A DNA stretch of 64,000 nucleotides from Leclercia adecarboxylata (GCF_006874705.1 NZ_CP035382.1:1674001-1738000), one strand, 5' to 3'. Positions 31,093 to 45,363 are shown, counted from the first letter of the stretch. Program-made: numbers and translations. The notes: generated by a model from the sequence alone, not told the origin.

Positions 31093-31191
31093 TTAAGCCT
31101 TTCCTCGTCCAAGTGCAGCCCCGCACGGTGGGATAATAATCACCACCACGCTAATCACGACCAGGCTAATCACTAGTAGAAGGGCTGTCAT
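31093..31191 (-). CDS. ilvL: ilv operon leader peptide
   Basis: 32 residues, 17 of them Leu, Val or Ile (MTALLLVISLVVISVVVIII then PPCGAALGRGKA). It matches E. coli ilvL except that the Arg codon CGA at position 6 is CTA for leucine here. This gives two adjacent rare CUA codons at 5-6. It controls ilvXGMEDA by attenuation at the hairpin downstream. Confidence 0.95.
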   Translation of the reverse strand: MTALLLVISLVVISVVVIIIPPCGAALGRGKA

Positions 31192-31534
31192 TTTCTATTC
31201 TTTTTGCATCTTGTTCGAAGGAATACCTAAAGAGTTATCACAGATATCGAGACGAAGACAACATTTTTTTATAATTCACTTTCTTATTACGCTAATAGTT
31301 TAGATAAAAATCATTGTTTTTTATGAGAAAAATAGAAAATGAATTATTTTCATTTTTTTGTTGCTTAGCCGAAGCCGAGAAGGAAAGCTTATTGCTATTT
31401 GCGAGCGGCCTTCCATAGTGATGAAAAGCTTACAATTTCGGGGAAATATTAAGGAACCGGACGCGTAAAAACGCGATTTGCCGATAAAATTCGGCACCTC
31501 ATAGTGACATAGTGGCGCTTCAAGGAGGCTCTTT
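31192..31534. promoter_or_regulatory. ilvL/comM divergent control region
   Basis: A 343-base gap. For ilvL (minus strand) a likely promoter is TTGTCT at 31256-31261 with GATAAC at 31234-31239 (16-base spacer), leaving a roughly 40-nt leader before ilvL. Above it lies a very A/T-rich stretch (31260-31370) with phased A tracts, like the IHF-bound upstream activating region of E. coli ilvPG. comM has AAGGAGG before its ATG. No other gene is seen here. Confidence 0.6.
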
Positions 31535-33055
31535 ATGTCACTGTCGGTTGTTTTTACCCGCGCTGCGCTAGGTGTTAAAGCGCCGCTGATTTCCGTTGAG
31601 GTTCACCTCAGTAATGGCCTGCCGGGCTTAACGCTGGTTGGCTTGCCGGAAACCACCGTCAAGGAAGCCAGAGACCGGGTACGCAGCGCAATCATCAATA
31701 GCGGTTATACCTTTCCGGCCAAAAAGATCACGATTAACCTGGCGCCAGCCGATCTACCCAAGGAAGGCGGACGATATGATTTACCTATCGCCATTGCGCT
31801 TCTCGCCGCCTCTGAGCAACTCTCCTCTCCCAGACTAAGCGCATACGAGTTTGTGGGTGAGCTGGCGCTCACAGGCGCATTAAGAGGGGTTCCTGGCGCA
31901 ATATCTGGTGCCCTGGCGGCCATTCAGGCTGGCAGAGAGATTATCGTTGCCAACGATAACGCTGCCGAAGTCAGCCTTATCGAACAAAAAGGCTGCCTGG
32001 TGGCAGAGCACCTGCAGGAAGTGTGCGCCTTTCTTGAGGGTCGCCACGAGCTGGCTGCGCCCGTTCAGGAGCCGTTTGCAGTAGAAAACAGCGATCAGGA
32101 TATCAGCGATATTATCGGCCAGGAGCAGGGTAAAAGGGCGCTGGAGATCACCGCAGCCGGCGCACACAACCTGCTGCTGATTGGCCCACCCGGCACAGGC
32201 AAAACCATGCTCGCGAGCCGACTCAATGGTCTGCTACCGCCACTCAGCAACCATGAGGCGCTGGAGAGTGCGGCAATCGTCAGTCTGGTCAACGCCACAT
32301 CGATGTATAAGCAGTGGCGTCGACGTCCCTTTCGCGCACCGCACCATAGCGCTTCGCTCGTGGCCATGGTAGGCGGGGGGGCAATCCCCGCCCCGGGAGA
32401 GATATCACTGGCGCATAACGGCATTCTCTTTCTGGATGAGTTACCCGAGTTTGAACGGCGTGTGCTGGATGCTTTACGCGAGCCTATCGAATCGGGTCAG
32501 ATTAACATCTCCCGTACCCGTGCAAAGATCAGTTATCCGGCTCGCTTCCAGCTTATCGCCGCCATGAACCCCAGCCCAACGGGTCATTATCAAGGTAACC
32601 ATAACCGCTGTTCGCCCGAACAGACGCTTCGCTATCTGGGACGCTTATCGGGCCCGTTTCTGGATCGCTTCGATTTATCGCTTGAGATCCCGCTACCGCC
32701 GCCAGGTTTGCTAAGCCAGGCGCACAGAGCAGGAGAAACCAGTCTCACCGTACGAAACAGAGTGATCGCCGCGCAGGAGCGTCAGCTGGTGCGGCAGAAT
32801 AAACTTAATGCCCATCTGGATAATGCGGAGATCCGCAGATTTTGCCCCCTCATGGCAGAGGATGCCCTGTGGCTGGAAGAGACCCTCACCCGATTCGGCC
32901 TGTCGGTACGTGCCTGGCAACGGCTGCTAAAGGTGGCCCGTACGATTGCCGACCTGGGGGAAAGTGAAAAGATAGAACGCAGACACCTGCAGGAAGCCCT
33001 GAGCTATCGCGCTATCGACCGTTTACTCATGCACCTGCAAAAGATGCTGGAATAA
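31535..33055 (+). CDS. comM: AAA+ helicase ComM (YifB), Mg-chelatase family
   Basis: 506 residues. The N-terminal Lon-like ChlI domain (SVVFTRAALGVKAPLISVEVHLSNGLPG) is followed by an AAA+ core with Walker A GPPGTGKTML near residue 216 and Walker B ILFLDELPEF, then a C-terminal helical domain. In Vibrio and Acinetobacter, ComM is a hexameric helicase that drives branch migration during natural transformation. The role of YifB in enterobacteria is less clear. It is convergent with maoP and shares a terminator region with it. Confidence 0.92.
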   Translation: MSLSVVFTRAALGVKAPLISVEVHLSNGLPGLTLVGLPETTVKEARDRVRSAIINSGYTFPAKKITINLAPADLPKEGGRYDLPIAIALLAASEQLSSPRLSAYEFVGELALTGALRGVPGAISGALAAIQAGREIIVANDNAAEVSLIEQKGCLVAEHLQEVCAFLEGRHELAAPVQEPFAVENSDQDISDIIGQEQGKRALEITAAGAHNLLLIGPPGTGKTMLASRLNGLLPPLSNHEALESAAIVSLVNATSMYKQWRRRPFRAPHHSASLVAMVGGGAIPAPGEISLAHNGILFLDELPEFERRVLDALREPIESGQINISRTRAKISYPARFQLIAAMNPSPTGHYQGNHNRCSPEQTLRYLGRLSGPFLDRFDLSLEIPLPPPGLLSQAHRAGETSLTVRNRVIAAQERQLVRQNKLNAHLDNAEIRRFCPLMAEDALWLEETLTRFGLSVRAWQRLLKVARTIADLGESEKIERRHLQEALSYRAIDRLLMHLQKMLE

Positions 33056-33076
33056 AAAAAGGGGCCGTAGCCCCTT
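33053..33076 (-). terminator. Terminator between comM and maoP
   Basis: AAGGGGC-tacg-GCCCCTT hairpin on the minus strand with a T-rich tail (TTTTTTTATT), five bases after the maoP stop. The comM stop codon lies within the tail. A weaker tail (ATTCTT) on the plus strand may also serve comM. Confidence 0.8.
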
Positions 33077-33080
33077 ATTC

Positions 33081-33419
33081 TTAATCGTCTGATTCGGTGT
33101 AGTCTTCCGCACCTTCCATCTGTGGTTTACCACCAGACAGGGTGTGGAAACGCTTTGGACGTTTGATACGTGCCATATACTTGATCCATACGCGCTCCGC
33201 TTCCGTTACCGGCTCACGTTCGCCACGGCAGACGGCAACAAACGATTTTTCGTCTTCAGTGGAGGGTTCGCGTTTTCCTAAATCCAGTTCATTGAAAGCA
33301 TAACCGTGGCGCTCAAGCAGTTGTGCTTCTTTGATGGTGAAATCACCATGGCGAGAAAATCCGCGTGGATAATTTTTATTGTCGAAAAAACGATTAGTCG
33401 TCGTAAAGCTTTCCGCCAT
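33081..33419 (-). CDS. maoP: Ori macrodomain organiser MaoP (YifE)
   Basis: 112 residues of the DUF413 family, starting [27 protein letters not shown]. It has no membrane segment and many charged residues. In E. coli MaoP acts with the 17-bp site maoS to keep the Ori macrodomain separate from its right neighbour. It is divergent from hdfR as in E. coli. The call rests on near-identity with YifE. Confidence 0.93.
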   Translation of the reverse strand: MAESFTTTNRFFDNKNYPRGFSRHGDFTIKEAQLLERHGYAFNELDLGKREPSTEDEKSFVAVCRGEREPVTEAERVWIKYMARIKRPKRFHTLSGGKPQMEGAEDYTESDD

Positions 33420-33453
33420 CCTACACGCTCCTATATCTTTGGCCGAGCTATTT

Positions 33454-33470
33454 ATGGCGCGGAGTATTAG
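33454..33470 (-). promoter_or_regulatory. Candidate maoS site
   Basis: The minus strand reads CTAATACTCCGCGCCAT in the hdfR-maoP intergenic region. E. coli maoS is a single 17-bp sequence in the same gap, and this is what I recall of it. It is a match from memory and position, not checked. Confidence 0.4.
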
Positions 33471-33537
33471 TTACGCTTGACAGAGCGTCCAACAAAACAT
33501 TTAAATCATAACGACAAATTATTTTGCGGAGAAAACC

Positions 33538-34359
33538 GTGGATACGGAATTGCTAAAAACTTTCCTCGAAGTGAGCAGAACTCGCCACTTTGGGCGCGCC
33601 GCAGAAGCGCTTTATCTGACGCAGTCGGCGGTGAGCTTTCGTATTCGTCAGCTTGAAAATCAGCTTGGAGTGAACCTTTTTACCCGCCATCGCAACAACA
33701 TTCGATTAACGCCTGCCGGTGAAAAGCTTCTGCCCTATGCAGAAACCTTAATGAATACCTGGCAGGCCGCGCGTAAGGAAGTTGCTCATACCTCAAAGCA
33801 TAATGAATTTTCTATCGGTGCCAGCGCCTCTTTATGGGAGTGTATGCTCAGCCCCTGGCTTAGTCGCTTATACCGCTCTCACGCACAACTGCAGTTTGAG
33901 GCCCGCATTGCGCAGCGACAGTCGCTGGTTAAGCAGTTACATGAACGACAGCTGGATCTGCTGATCACCACCGAAGCCCCGAAAATGGATGAATTTAGCA
34001 GCCAGATCCTCGGGCAGTTCACCCTGGCGCTTTATGCTGCTGAACCTTCGGCCATGAAAAGCGACCTGAACTATCTGCGACTGGAATGGGGGCCTGATTT
34101 CCAGCCGCATGAGACGGGTTTGATTGCCATTGATGATGTTCCGGTCCTGACCACCAGTTCTGCCGAGATAGCCTGCCAGCAACTCGCATCGCTAAAAGGT
34201 TGTACCTGGTTGCCACAGCGCTGGGCCAGTCAGAAAGCCGGCCTGTATACGGTGACGGATTCAGCCCTGCTTCAGAGGCCGCTGTACGCCATCTGGCTGC
34301 AGAACAGTGACAAGCAAGGGCAAATTAAAGATCTGCTTAAAATCAATGTGATGGATTAA
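33538..34359 (+). CDS. hdfR: LysR-type regulator HdfR
   Basis: 273 residues from a GTG start with GGAG upstream. The LysR helix-turn-helix ([30 protein letters not shown], about 15-44) and a substrate domain are present. In E. coli HdfR represses flhDC and is itself repressed by H-NS. It affects gltBD and, in Salmonella, std fimbriae. It is convergent with the rRNA operon, whose terminal tRNA-Trp lies 100 bases away, exactly as hdfR stands to rrnC in E. coli. Confidence 0.94.
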   Translation: MDTELLKTFLEVSRTRHFGRAAEALYLTQSAVSFRIRQLENQLGVNLFTRHRNNIRLTPAGEKLLPYAETLMNTWQAARKEVAHTSKHNEFSIGASASLWECMLSPWLSRLYRSHAQLQFEARIAQRQSLVKQLHERQLDLLITTEAPKMDEFSSQILGQFTLALYAAEPSAMKSDLNYLRLEWGPDFQPHETGLIAIDDVPVLTTSSAEIACQQLASLKGCTWLPQRWASQKAGLYTVTDSALLQRPLYAIWLQNSDKQGQIKDLLKINVMD

Positions 34360-34423
34360 GAGAAGTGTTGCAGGGACGCAACGCAAAGACGACTGAGAGG
34401 AAGGTATTTGCTTTCTGACAGGC

Positions 34424-34454
34424 AAAAAAAAATCCTTTGCCGAAGCAAAGGATT
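34424..34454 (-). terminator. Terminator of the rRNA operon
   Basis: Minus strand AATCCTTTGC-TTCG-GCAAAGGATT followed by TTTTTTTGCC, seven bases after tRNA-Trp. Confidence 0.9.
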
Positions 34455-34460
34455 CTTATA

Positions 34461-34536
34461 TGGCAGGGGCGGAGAGACTCGAACTCGCGACACCCGGTTT
34501 TGGAGACCGGTGCTCTACCAACTGAGCTACGCCCCT
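34461..34536 (-). tRNA. trpT: tRNA-Trp (CCA)
   Basis: 76-nt cloverleaf with anticodon CCA and encoded 3' CCA. Distal tRNA of the rRNA operon. In E. coli this gene follows rrnC only. Confidence 0.96.
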
Positions 34537-34586
34537 AAATTTCTTACTACTAAGCCTGCTAATAAAGCAGGCTTAGTTTAAATAGG

Positions 34587-34663
34587 TGGCGGAACGGACG
34601 GGACTCGAACCCGCGACCCCCTGCGTGACAGGCAGGTATTCTAACCGACTGAACTACCGCTCC
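34587..34663 (-). tRNA. aspT: tRNA-Asp (GTC)
   Basis: 77-nt cloverleaf with anticodon GTC and encoded CCA. It follows 5S by 53 bases. In E. coli aspT follows rrnC 5S in the same way. Confidence 0.96.
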
Positions 34664-34716
34664 ACCGAATACTTCTGTAACCACCGGTTTAATGCCCCGG
34701 TTCACTACGTAATTTG

Positions 34717-34836
34717 ATGCCTGGCAGTTCCCTACTCTCGCATGGGGAGGCCCCACACTACCATCGGCGCTACGGCGTTTCACTTCTGAGTTCGGCATGG
34801 GGTCAGGTGGGACCACCGCGCTACAGCCGCCAGGCA
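34717..34836 (-). rRNA. rrf: 5S rRNA
   Basis: 120 nt from TGCCTGGCGGC to GCCAGGCAT, with the terminal helix intact. It differs little from E. coli 5S. Confidence 0.97.
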
Positions 34837-34925
34837 AATTCTGTTGTCACCCCACCCGCAGGCGCAGTGAATAATCTGTATCAGCTGAAAATCTCTCAAA
34901 TCCGCCGAAACAGCTTCGGCGTTGT

Positions 34926-37832
<2,907 letters not shown>

Positions 37833-37965
37833 TCACAACCCGAAGATGTTTCTTTCGATTCATCATCGACTTGCGAAAATTTGAGAGACTCTGACACACC
37901 GCTTATCTGTTCCTGTTTCGGAGAACAGACACGGCGCGTCGTTTCAATTTTCAGCTTGATCCAGA

Positions 37966-37978
37966 TTTTTAAAGAGCA
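37966..37978 (-). promoter_or_regulatory. Spacer boxA antitermination element
   Basis: Minus strand TGCTCTTTAAAAA between tRNA-Ala and 23S. It corresponds to the rrn boxA that recruits NusB-NusE to keep RNA polymerase resistant to Rho. The rest of the 37833-38039 spacer carries 23S processing-stem sequence and no gene. Confidence 0.8.
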
Positions 37979-38039
37979 AAACTTCGCAGCGCACCTTCTC
38001 AGGTACACTCTGAAGTTTTCTTGTTGTCGCAGTAAAGGA

Positions 38040-38115
38040 TGGTGGAGCTATGCGGGATCGAACCGCAGACCTCCTGCGTGCAAGGCAGGCGCTCTCCCAG
38101 CTGAGCTATAGCCCC
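38040..38115 (-). tRNA. alaT: tRNA-Ala (TGC), rRNA spacer
   Basis: 76-nt cloverleaf, anticodon TGC, encoded CCA. Second of two spacer tRNAs. Which numbered E. coli copy (alaT, alaU, alaV) it equals cannot be told. Confidence 0.95.
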
Positions 38116-38151
38116 ATCGTAGTTAATCTCTTCAAATTTGCATCGCAAATT

Positions 38152-38228
<77 letters not shown>

Positions 38229-38299
38229 GCAGAGATTTTTTACTGCTGTTTTTTCATCAGACAATCTGTGTGGACACTACAAAGGCAGGTTCTTTAAGG

Positions 38300-39841
<1,542 letters not shown>

Positions 39842-39973
39842 AAGTTTGATGCTCGTGAATTAAACTTCGTAATGAATTACGTATGTTCACTCAGAGACTT
39901 TGGTATTCATTTATTGTCCGAAGACATTAAGAATCCATGTCACTTTGAGTGCCCACACAGATTGTCTGATAAA

Positions 39974-39986
39974 TTGTTAAAGAGCA
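39974..39986 (-). promoter_or_regulatory. Leader boxA of the rRNA operon
   Basis: Minus strand TGCTCTTTAACAA, the canonical rrn leader boxA, between P2 and 16S. Confidence 0.9.
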
Positions 39987-40024
39987 GTGCAACGCGGCTT
40001 TCGCTCACCGTTGCGAGGTGGCGT

Positions 40025-40052
40025 ATATTACGCTTTCCTCATTCAGAGTCAA
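40025..40052 (-). promoter_or_regulatory. rRNA promoter P2
   Basis: Minus strand TTGACT, 16 bases, TAATAT, about 185 bases before 16S. The G/C-rich bases after the -10 (ACGCCACC) fit stringent control. Confidence 0.88.
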
Positions 40053-40145
40053 GCAATTATTTTTCGCTTTTCTCTGTCGGCGTTCATCTCTGAAGCCTGC
40101 TGTCACGGCGGTTTGTAATCCGTTGTTCCGTGTCAGTGGAGGCGC

Positions 40146-40173
40146 ATTATAGGGAGTTCTCCGGCAGTGACAA
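40146..40173 (-). promoter_or_regulatory. rRNA promoter P1 with UP element
   Basis: Minus strand TTGTCA, 16 bases, TATAAT, then a G/C-rich discriminator (GCGCCTCCAC). The A/T-rich UP element (GATTTTTTTAAATTA) stands just upstream at 40176-40193. The murI stop is only about 50 bases upstream of the -35, so any Fis sites fall within the murI 3' end. Confidence 0.92.
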
Positions 40174-40224
40174 GAGCTAATTTAAAAAAATCTTTCAACC
40201 GTCTTTTTTTTGCTCAAAAACGTG

Positions 40225-41076
40225 CTACAGCGCTAGTTTTTCGAGCGTTTCGAAGCCGTAACGCTGCAAAACGGGTAAAAGTTGCTCAGTCTCAGCAGTC
40301 AATGCCATGCAATAAGCGACATTCGCGTCGGCAGATTTTGCATCTGGCGCTTCATGTTCAAGTAGCCACGCAGTGCGACGAGCGATAGCCGCGCCCGAAT
40401 CCACCAGTCGGGTACCTTCCGGCAGTACGGCAAGCAGCTCTTCCTGCAATAAAGGGAAATGCGTGCAGCCCAGCACTACCGTGTCTGGCGGCTCCGCCAT
40501 ACGCAGCCAGGGACGCAGAATACGACGCAGCTCTTCCAGCGACACCGGTTGACCGTGCAGTTTCGCTTCTGCCATTTCCACCAGCTCGGCAGACCCTAAC
40601 ATCGCGATCTGACATTCATTGGCAAAGCGTTCGATCAGTTCGCGGGTATAGGGGCGCTTCACCGTACCGCGCGTTGCCAGCAGTCCCACCACGCCATTCG
40701 CCGTCAGGCGCGCCGCAGGTTTAATCGCAGGCACCACGCCGACAACCGGGAACGGGAATTTTTCGCGTAAGGCGGGGAGGGAAACCGTACTCGCCGTATT
40801 ACAGGCAATCACCGCCAGTGCGAGAGGGTAATGCTGTTGTACGGCGGTGACGATTTCAACGACGCGTTCGACGATAAACGCTTCGCTCTTTTCCCCATAC
40901 GGAAAAGCCACATTATCGAATGCATAGATGTAATGAAGATCCGGCAGGAGATGTCGAATCTCATCATAGACTGAAAGCCCACCGACACCGGAGTCAAACA
41001 CCAGTACGGTGGGACGTGGGTCAGAAGGTGTAGCTGCCAGACAAGGTGTATTCCCGTCCTGCAGTTTCGTAGCCAT
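40225..41076 (-). CDS. murI: Glutamate racemase
   Basis: 283 residues from the ATG at 41076 ([13 protein letters not shown]). Two catalytic cysteines are seen in VIACNTAST and [12 protein letters not shown], and the opening [17 protein letters not shown] is canonical. It makes D-glutamate for peptidoglycan, and the E. coli enzyme is activated by UDP-MurNAc-Ala through its N-terminal extension, kept here. It overlaps the end of btuB by 56 bases, as in E. coli. It lies directly upstream of the rRNA promoters, the rrnB setting in E. coli. Confidence 0.96.
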   Translation of the reverse strand: MATKLQDGNTPCLAATPSDPRPTVLVFDSGVGGLSVYDEIRHLLPDLHYIYAFDNVAFPYGEKSEAFIVERVVEIVTAVQQHYPLALAVIACNTASTVSLPALREKFPFPVVGVVPAIKPAARLTANGVVGLLATRGTVKRPYTRELIERFANECQIAMLGSAELVEMAEAKLHGQPVSLEELRRILRPWLRMAEPPDTVVLGCTHFPLLQEELLAVLPEGTRLVDSGAAIARRTAWLLEHEAPDAKSADANVAYCMALTAETEQLLPVLQRYGFETLEKLAL

Positions 41077-42865
41077 AAACTGTCTCGTAGTCTTTATCGA
41101 ACAGGTTGGCGATTTTACCACGAACTGTAAGGTGAGAGGTGACAGGATATGAAACTGCGAGATCCCACAGGCTTACGCCGCCCATTTTTACTCTGCGAGA
41201 CGGGTACGAACTGAAGTCATCGTCATAACGGGTACCCAGGTAGCGATAGGCCAGATTCCAGTCGAGATCCCACACCTGCGTATCCAGCTGGTACTTCACC
41301 TGCTGCTTCGAACGGCGAGCGAGCACTTCGTTGGTTTTGGCATTCCGCGGATCAACATAGTCATAAGAAATCTGATGCCCTACCGGCCCGGTATCGAACT
41401 GGGCCGTGGCTTCGATGCCTTTGATGCGCGCTTTATTAACGTTGTAATAACGGAACGTGCGCGGGTCGCTGCTGATCAGGTTTTCAATATCGTTACGATA
41501 ACCCGATACACGCCAGGTCACCGGGCCGGTCAGCCCCTCGAAGCCGCCTTCCCACTGCTTGCTCTCTTCCGGCTTCAGGTCCGGGTTGCCATACCTCGTA
41601 CTATGGATCTGGCTCATGGTCGGCGCTTTATAGGCCGTGCCGTAGGAAGCGATGATCCGGTAACCGTCGATAAACTCCCATCCGGCGCTGGTCTGCCAGG
41701 TATTATGGTTACCAAAGTTAGAGTTATCGTCATTACGCGCTGCGGCTTCCAGGGTGACGCTATCGAACTGCTGCATGGCAGACAGGAACACGCCGGTGTT
41801 GCGCTGGTCGTAGCCTTTCTCCAGATAACCCGTTCCTGCCTGGGTTTTTTGCTTCTGCCAGTCCAGACCAGCACCGATATTGCCGTGACCAACCGTGACG
41901 GTGTTCATCCACTGGGTGGTGTACTGCTTAACATCATCCATGGTAGCGGAAGAAGCATACCGGCCTTTGCTCGGATCGTAGTTCTGGTCTTTACTGCGAC
42001 CGTAACCGGCTACCAGCTGCGTCTGATAGATCCCCTGGTTATAGCGCAGACCGGTGTCCCAGTTCTGGCTGTAAAGCTGACGGGTGTCCGGGCGACCATC
42101 AATACCCGTTGCGCCATAGTTATCATAGCCGTCATACGCGGTGCGGTTGTCATAACCGAGCCCACGCACGAAACCGCTCAGGTTGTCGGTGATCTGCTGC
42201 TCAACAGAGCCAAATAACGACTTACTCATAAAGCCGTCGCGATCGGGCTGGCGTGGCGCATCGGCCGCATCGATATCAAAGCCGCGGGTGTACGTGTAAT
42301 TGCCAGCCATGGTGATTTTGGTTTTATCCAGTACCTGCTGGAATGAACCATCGTAGGATTGATAGCCTTTCGAGCCGATGCTGGCGGTGATTTCCGCCCC
42401 TGGCTTGTCCCGACCCGTAATGATGTTAATCACGCCGCCAATCGCATCCGAACCATACAGGGCCGAGCGCGGGCCACGAATGTATTCGACACGCTGAATG
42501 AGCGAAACGGGGATTTGGCTGAGATCAGGTGAGTTACTGATCCCGGCGTTATTCAGTGGAATACCGTCGATCAGCACCAGCACATGACGGGATTCCGTCC
42601 CGCGAATAAAGGTAGAGGAGTTGGCACCCATGCCGCCGCTTTGGGCGATATCCACACCCGGTAAGCGTGACATGACTTCAACGACGCTTTTTGCCTGCCA
42701 GCGTTCAATATCTTCCCGGGTAACAACGGAGCTGGGAGCCAGAACGGTATTAGCCGGTTGTGCAACACGGTTTGCCGTCACCACCAACGCGTCTGCGCTA
42801 TCCTGCGCCCAGCCCGAAAATGCCGTGACGGAAAGCGCCGTCAGCAGCGATACTTTTTTAATCAT
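41021..42865 (-). CDS. btuB: Vitamin B12 outer membrane receptor BtuB
   Basis: 614 residues from the ATG at 42865. It has a signal peptide of about 20 residues ([20 protein letters not shown]), then the TonB box DALVVTA, the plug domain and a 22-strand barrel ending in Phe (SGSYTF). It imports cobalamins with energy from TonB-ExbBD and doubles as receptor for E colicins and phage BF23 in E. coli. It is controlled by a cobalamin riboswitch in its long leader and perhaps by a MetJ-like operator upstream. Its last 56 bases overlap murI. Confidence 0.97.
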   Translation of the reverse strand: MIKKVSLLTALSVTAFSGWAQDSADALVVTANRVAQPANTVLAPSSVVTREDIERWQAKSVVEVMSRLPGVDIAQSGGMGANSSTFIRGTESRHVLVLIDGIPLNNAGISNSPDLSQIPVSLIQRVEYIRGPRSALYGSDAIGGVINIITGRDKPGAEITASIGSKGYQSYDGSFQQVLDKTKITMAGNYTYTRGFDIDAADAPRQPDRDGFMSKSLFGSVEQQITDNLSGFVRGLGYDNRTAYDGYDNYGATGIDGRPDTRQLYSQNWDTGLRYNQGIYQTQLVAGYGRSKDQNYDPSKGRYASSATMDDVKQYTTQWMNTVTVGHGNIGAGLDWQKQKTQAGTGYLEKGYDQRNTGVFLSAMQQFDSVTLEAAARNDDNSNFGNHNTWQTSAGWEFIDGYRIIASYGTAYKAPTMSQIHSTRYGNPDLKPEESKQWEGGFEGLTGPVTWRVSGYRNDIENLISSDPRTFRYYNVNKARIKGIEATAQFDTGPVGHQISYDYVDPRNAKTNEVLARRSKQQVKYQLDTQVWDLDWNLAYRYLGTRYDDDFSSYPSRRVKMGGVSLWDLAVSYPVTSHLTVRGKIANLFDKDYETVYGYETAGREYTLSGSYTF

Positions 42866-42946
42866 TGTAAAAGCATCCACAATATAAGAAGGATGCCGCA
42901 GGCCTCACCCATAGCACGCGATGATGAAACCAAATGCGACGTGATC

Positions 42947-43095
42947 CCGGCAGGTCTTCGGGCTAGGTGGCTTTAGAAGGATGAAGACTTCCCATTTTCA
43001 CAGTGTCTACAGCTCTCATCCCGCCAGTCTTTACCGCTGCGCGTCAGCTCCAGATTTGCACTGGATTCCCTTTTCACTCAAAAGAGACCGGAAAC
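42947..43095 (-). promoter_or_regulatory. Cobalamin riboswitch of btuB
   Basis: The leader carries the B12 box AGCCCGAAGACCTGCC (rc of 42949-42964) and closing stem CCGG...CCGG. The upstream elements GGGAATCCAGTGCAAATC and GAGCTGACGCGCAGCGGTAA are typical of the adenosylcobalamin class. Binding of the cofactor hides the btuB ribosome site. The peripheral arm (AGACACTGTGAAAATGGGAAGTC) is shorter than in E. coli. Confidence 0.93.
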
Positions 43096-43111
43096 ATAAT
43101 GCTACATTTAG

Positions 43112-43135
43112 ACACGTATAGATGTCCAGACTGCC
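43112..43135. promoter_or_regulatory. Candidate MetJ operator on the btuB promoter
   Basis: Three adjacent 8-mers ACACGTAT, AGATGTCC and AGACTGCC match the met box AGACGTCT at 6, 6 and 5 of 8 positions. They resemble the metF operator in this window (ATACGTTT AGACGTCC AGATGTAA). They cover the likely btuB promoter (TATACG at 43115-43120 as -10) just upstream of the riboswitch. Confidence 0.5.
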
Positions 43136-43211
43136 GTTAACCATTAAGGCTGGACATCCCCTGCACAATCCCTACAATCCCCGCGTAATTCATCATCAAT
43201 CAGGAAGCATC

Positions 43212-44312
43212 ATGACCCCCGAACACCTCCCGACAGAACAGTACGACGCGCAACTGGCAGAGAAAGTCGTCCGTCTGCAAAGTATGATGACGCCTTTTGC
43301 TGCGCCTGCGCCTGAGGTGTTCCGCTCCCCGGTCAGCCACTACCGTATGCGTGCCGAATTCCGCATCTGGCACGACGGCGACGACCTGTATCACATCATT
43401 TTCGATCAGCAGACCAAAAGCCGTATCCGCGTGGACAGTTTCCCGGCGGCCAGCGAGCTGATTAACCAGTTAATGACGCTGATAATGGACGGCGTGCGCA
43501 ATAATCCGCTGCTGCGCCATAAGCTGTTCCAGATTGACTACCTGACCACCCAAAGCAATCAGGCCATTGTCTCCCTGCTGTACCATAAAGCGCTGAATGA
43601 CGAGTGGCGCCAGGCCGCAGAAGCCCTGCGTGATGCGCTGCGCGCGCAGAATATCAACGTGCACCTGATTGGCCGCGCGACAAAAACCAAAATCACGCTG
43701 GATCAGGATTTCATTGACGAGCGCCTGCCGGTAGCGGGCAAAGAGATGATTTATCGCCAGGTTGAGAACAGCTTTACTCAGCCGAACGCGGCAATGAACG
43801 TGCAGATGCTGGAGTGGGCGCTGAAGGCTACTGAAGGTTCAACCGGCGATCTGCTGGAGCTGTACTGCGGTAACGGTAACTTCTCGCTGGCGCTGGCGCG
43901 TAACTTTAATCGCGTACTGGCTACCGAAATCGCCAAACCGTCGGTCGCTTCCGCACAGTACAACATCGCGGCGAACCACATTGATAATGTGCAGATCGTT
44001 CGCATGTCGGCGGAAGAGTTTACTCAGGCGATGAACGGCGTGCGGGAGTTTAATCGTCTGCAGGGGATTGATCTGAAGAGCTACCAGTGTGAGACGATTT
44101 TCGTCGATCCGCCGCGCAGCGGGCTGGACAGCGAAACCGAGAAGATGGTGCAGGCATACCCGCGTATTCTGTATATCTCCTGTAACCCGGAGACCTTATG
44201 CAAGAACCTGGAAACATTAAGCCAGACGCACAATGTTGAACGTCTGGCATTGTTCGATCAGTTCCCGTATACGCACCATATGGAGTGCGGCGTATTACTG
44301 ACGGCCCGGTAA
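43212..44312 (+). CDS. trmA: tRNA (uracil-5-)-methyltransferase TrmA
   Basis: 366 residues from the ATG at 43212, the E. coli length. An in-frame start further upstream lies in the btuB control region and is rejected. SAM site [16 protein letters not shown] near residue 214, FVDPPRSG, and the nucleophilic cysteine in [13 protein letters not shown]. It makes m5U54 in nearly all tRNAs and one site in tmRNA. Divergent from btuB. A REP element follows its stop. Confidence 0.97.
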   Translation: MTPEHLPTEQYDAQLAEKVVRLQSMMTPFAAPAPEVFRSPVSHYRMRAEFRIWHDGDDLYHIIFDQQTKSRIRVDSFPAASELINQLMTLIMDGVRNNPLLRHKLFQIDYLTTQSNQAIVSLLYHKALNDEWRQAAEALRDALRAQNINVHLIGRATKTKITLDQDFIDERLPVAGKEMIYRQVENSFTQPNAAMNVQMLEWALKATEGSTGDLLELYCGNGNFSLALARNFNRVLATEIAKPSVASAQYNIAANHIDNVQIVRMSAEEFTQAMNGVREFNRLQGIDLKSYQCETIFVDPPRSGLDSETEKMVQAYPRILYISCNPETLCKNLETLSQTHNVERLALFDQFPYTHHMECGVLLTAR

Positions 44313-44320
44313 GTCGTATT

Positions 44321-44346
44321 GCCGGGTGGCGCTGCGCTTACCCGGC
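44321..44346. repeat. REP element between trmA and yijD
   Basis: gccgggtggcgctgcgcttacccggc palindrome between the convergent trmA and yijD stops. No separate intrinsic terminator is seen. Confidence 0.82.
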
Positions 44347-44357
44347 CTACAAAACCG

Positions 44358-44717
44358 TTACTCTGGCAGTTGCTGCTTACGGTTACGCATTTTAAAGCCG
44401 ATCCAGAAGACCAGCGCTACCGACAGCACCGCAGGCAGGAAGTTAGAGCCAATGTCCGGGTACTCTGCACGCACCACGGTGCTATACAGCAGGACACCCA
44501 GCACAAAGAACGCCGCCGACAATGCCGGTAACCCCACCGGCATGGTGCGATTCTGATAACGCTGATGCAGACAGTACACCGTCAGCACCAGAGAGATCAT
44601 CGGGAAAACCGAGAACGGTACAATAGAGCTAAAAATCGCTGCAAAGGTACCGTTAATGGATAAGCCAGCGATCAATGCCAGCAACAATGTTCCTTTATCC
44701 TGTCCTGTCTGTTTCAT
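44358..44717 (-). CDS. yijD: Inner membrane protein YijD
   Basis: 119 residues with three or four hydrophobic segments ([37 protein letters not shown]). It belongs to the DUF1422 family and has no known activity. It starts ten bases after fabR, so it is probably co-transcribed. The pairing with fabR is conserved in enterobacteria and may hint at a membrane-lipid link, which is inference. Confidence 0.88.
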   Translation of the reverse strand: MKQTGQDKGTLLLALIAGLSINGTFAAIFSSIVPFSVFPMISLVLTVYCLHQRYQNRTMPVGLPALSAAFFVLGVLLYSTVVRAEYPDIGSNFLPAVLSVALVFWIGFKMRNRKQQLPE

Positions 44718-44727
44718 TACTCACCTT

Positions 44728-45363
44728 TCACTCATCGGATTGATGCGCCAGTTTTTCTTGTTCACGGCGATACCAGTAATACGCTCCCTTAGAGATCATC
44801 CGCAGTTGCAATACCAGTCGCTCTTCGAGTTGCTTGCGTTGTTCAACGCTTACATCCAGTGCTTCGGCGCCCGCACTGAAGACTATTGTTACCATCGCCT
44901 CGGCCTGCGCTTCAGTGAAGGCGCGCGGCATATGGTTTTCGAGTTCAAGATAGTCGGCAAGTTCCGCAATAAAATGCTGAATCTCACGCGCCACGGCGGC
45001 ACGAAACGCGGCCGAGGTACCCGAGCGTTCCCGCAACAGTAAACGAAATGCGTTAGGATTGTTGCCGATAAACTCCATAAAGGTGGAAACGGAGGTGCGG
45101 ATCACGCTGCCCCCTTTGGCGATACGCTGACGCGCCTGGCGCATCAGCTGGCGGAGCATCAGCCCGCTCTCATCCACCATGGTCAGACCCAGTTCATCTA
45201 CGTCACGGAAGTGACGGTAGAAAGAGGTAGGCGCAATCCCGGCTTCGCGTGCGACTTCGCGCAGGCTCAGACTGGCAAAACTTCGCTCGGCACTCAGTTG
45301 ACTGAATGCGGCTTCTACCAGCGAACGCCGGGTTTTCTCTTTTTGTTGTGCTCTTACGCCCAT
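44728..45363 (-). CDS. fabR: TetR-type repressor FabR of unsaturated fatty acid synthesis
   Basis: 211 residues from the ATG at 45363 ([13 protein letters not shown]). Longer in-frame extensions upstream are less plausible. The TetR helix-turn-helix ([26 protein letters not shown], about 34-59) is identical to E. coli. FabR binds acyl-ACP or acyl-CoA and represses fabA and fabB to set membrane fluidity. The C-terminal tail (LAHQSDE) is shorter than in K-12. Divergent from sthA. Confidence 0.94.
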   Translation of the reverse strand: MGVRAQQKEKTRRSLVEAAFSQLSAERSFASLSLREVAREAGIAPTSFYRHFRDVDELGLTMVDESGLMLRQLMRQARQRIAKGGSVIRTSVSTFMEFIGNNPNAFRLLLRERSGTSAAFRAAVAREIQHFIAELADYLELENHMPRAFTEAQAEAMVTIVFSAGAEALDVSVEQRKQLEERLVLQLRMISKGAYYWYRREQEKLAHQSDE

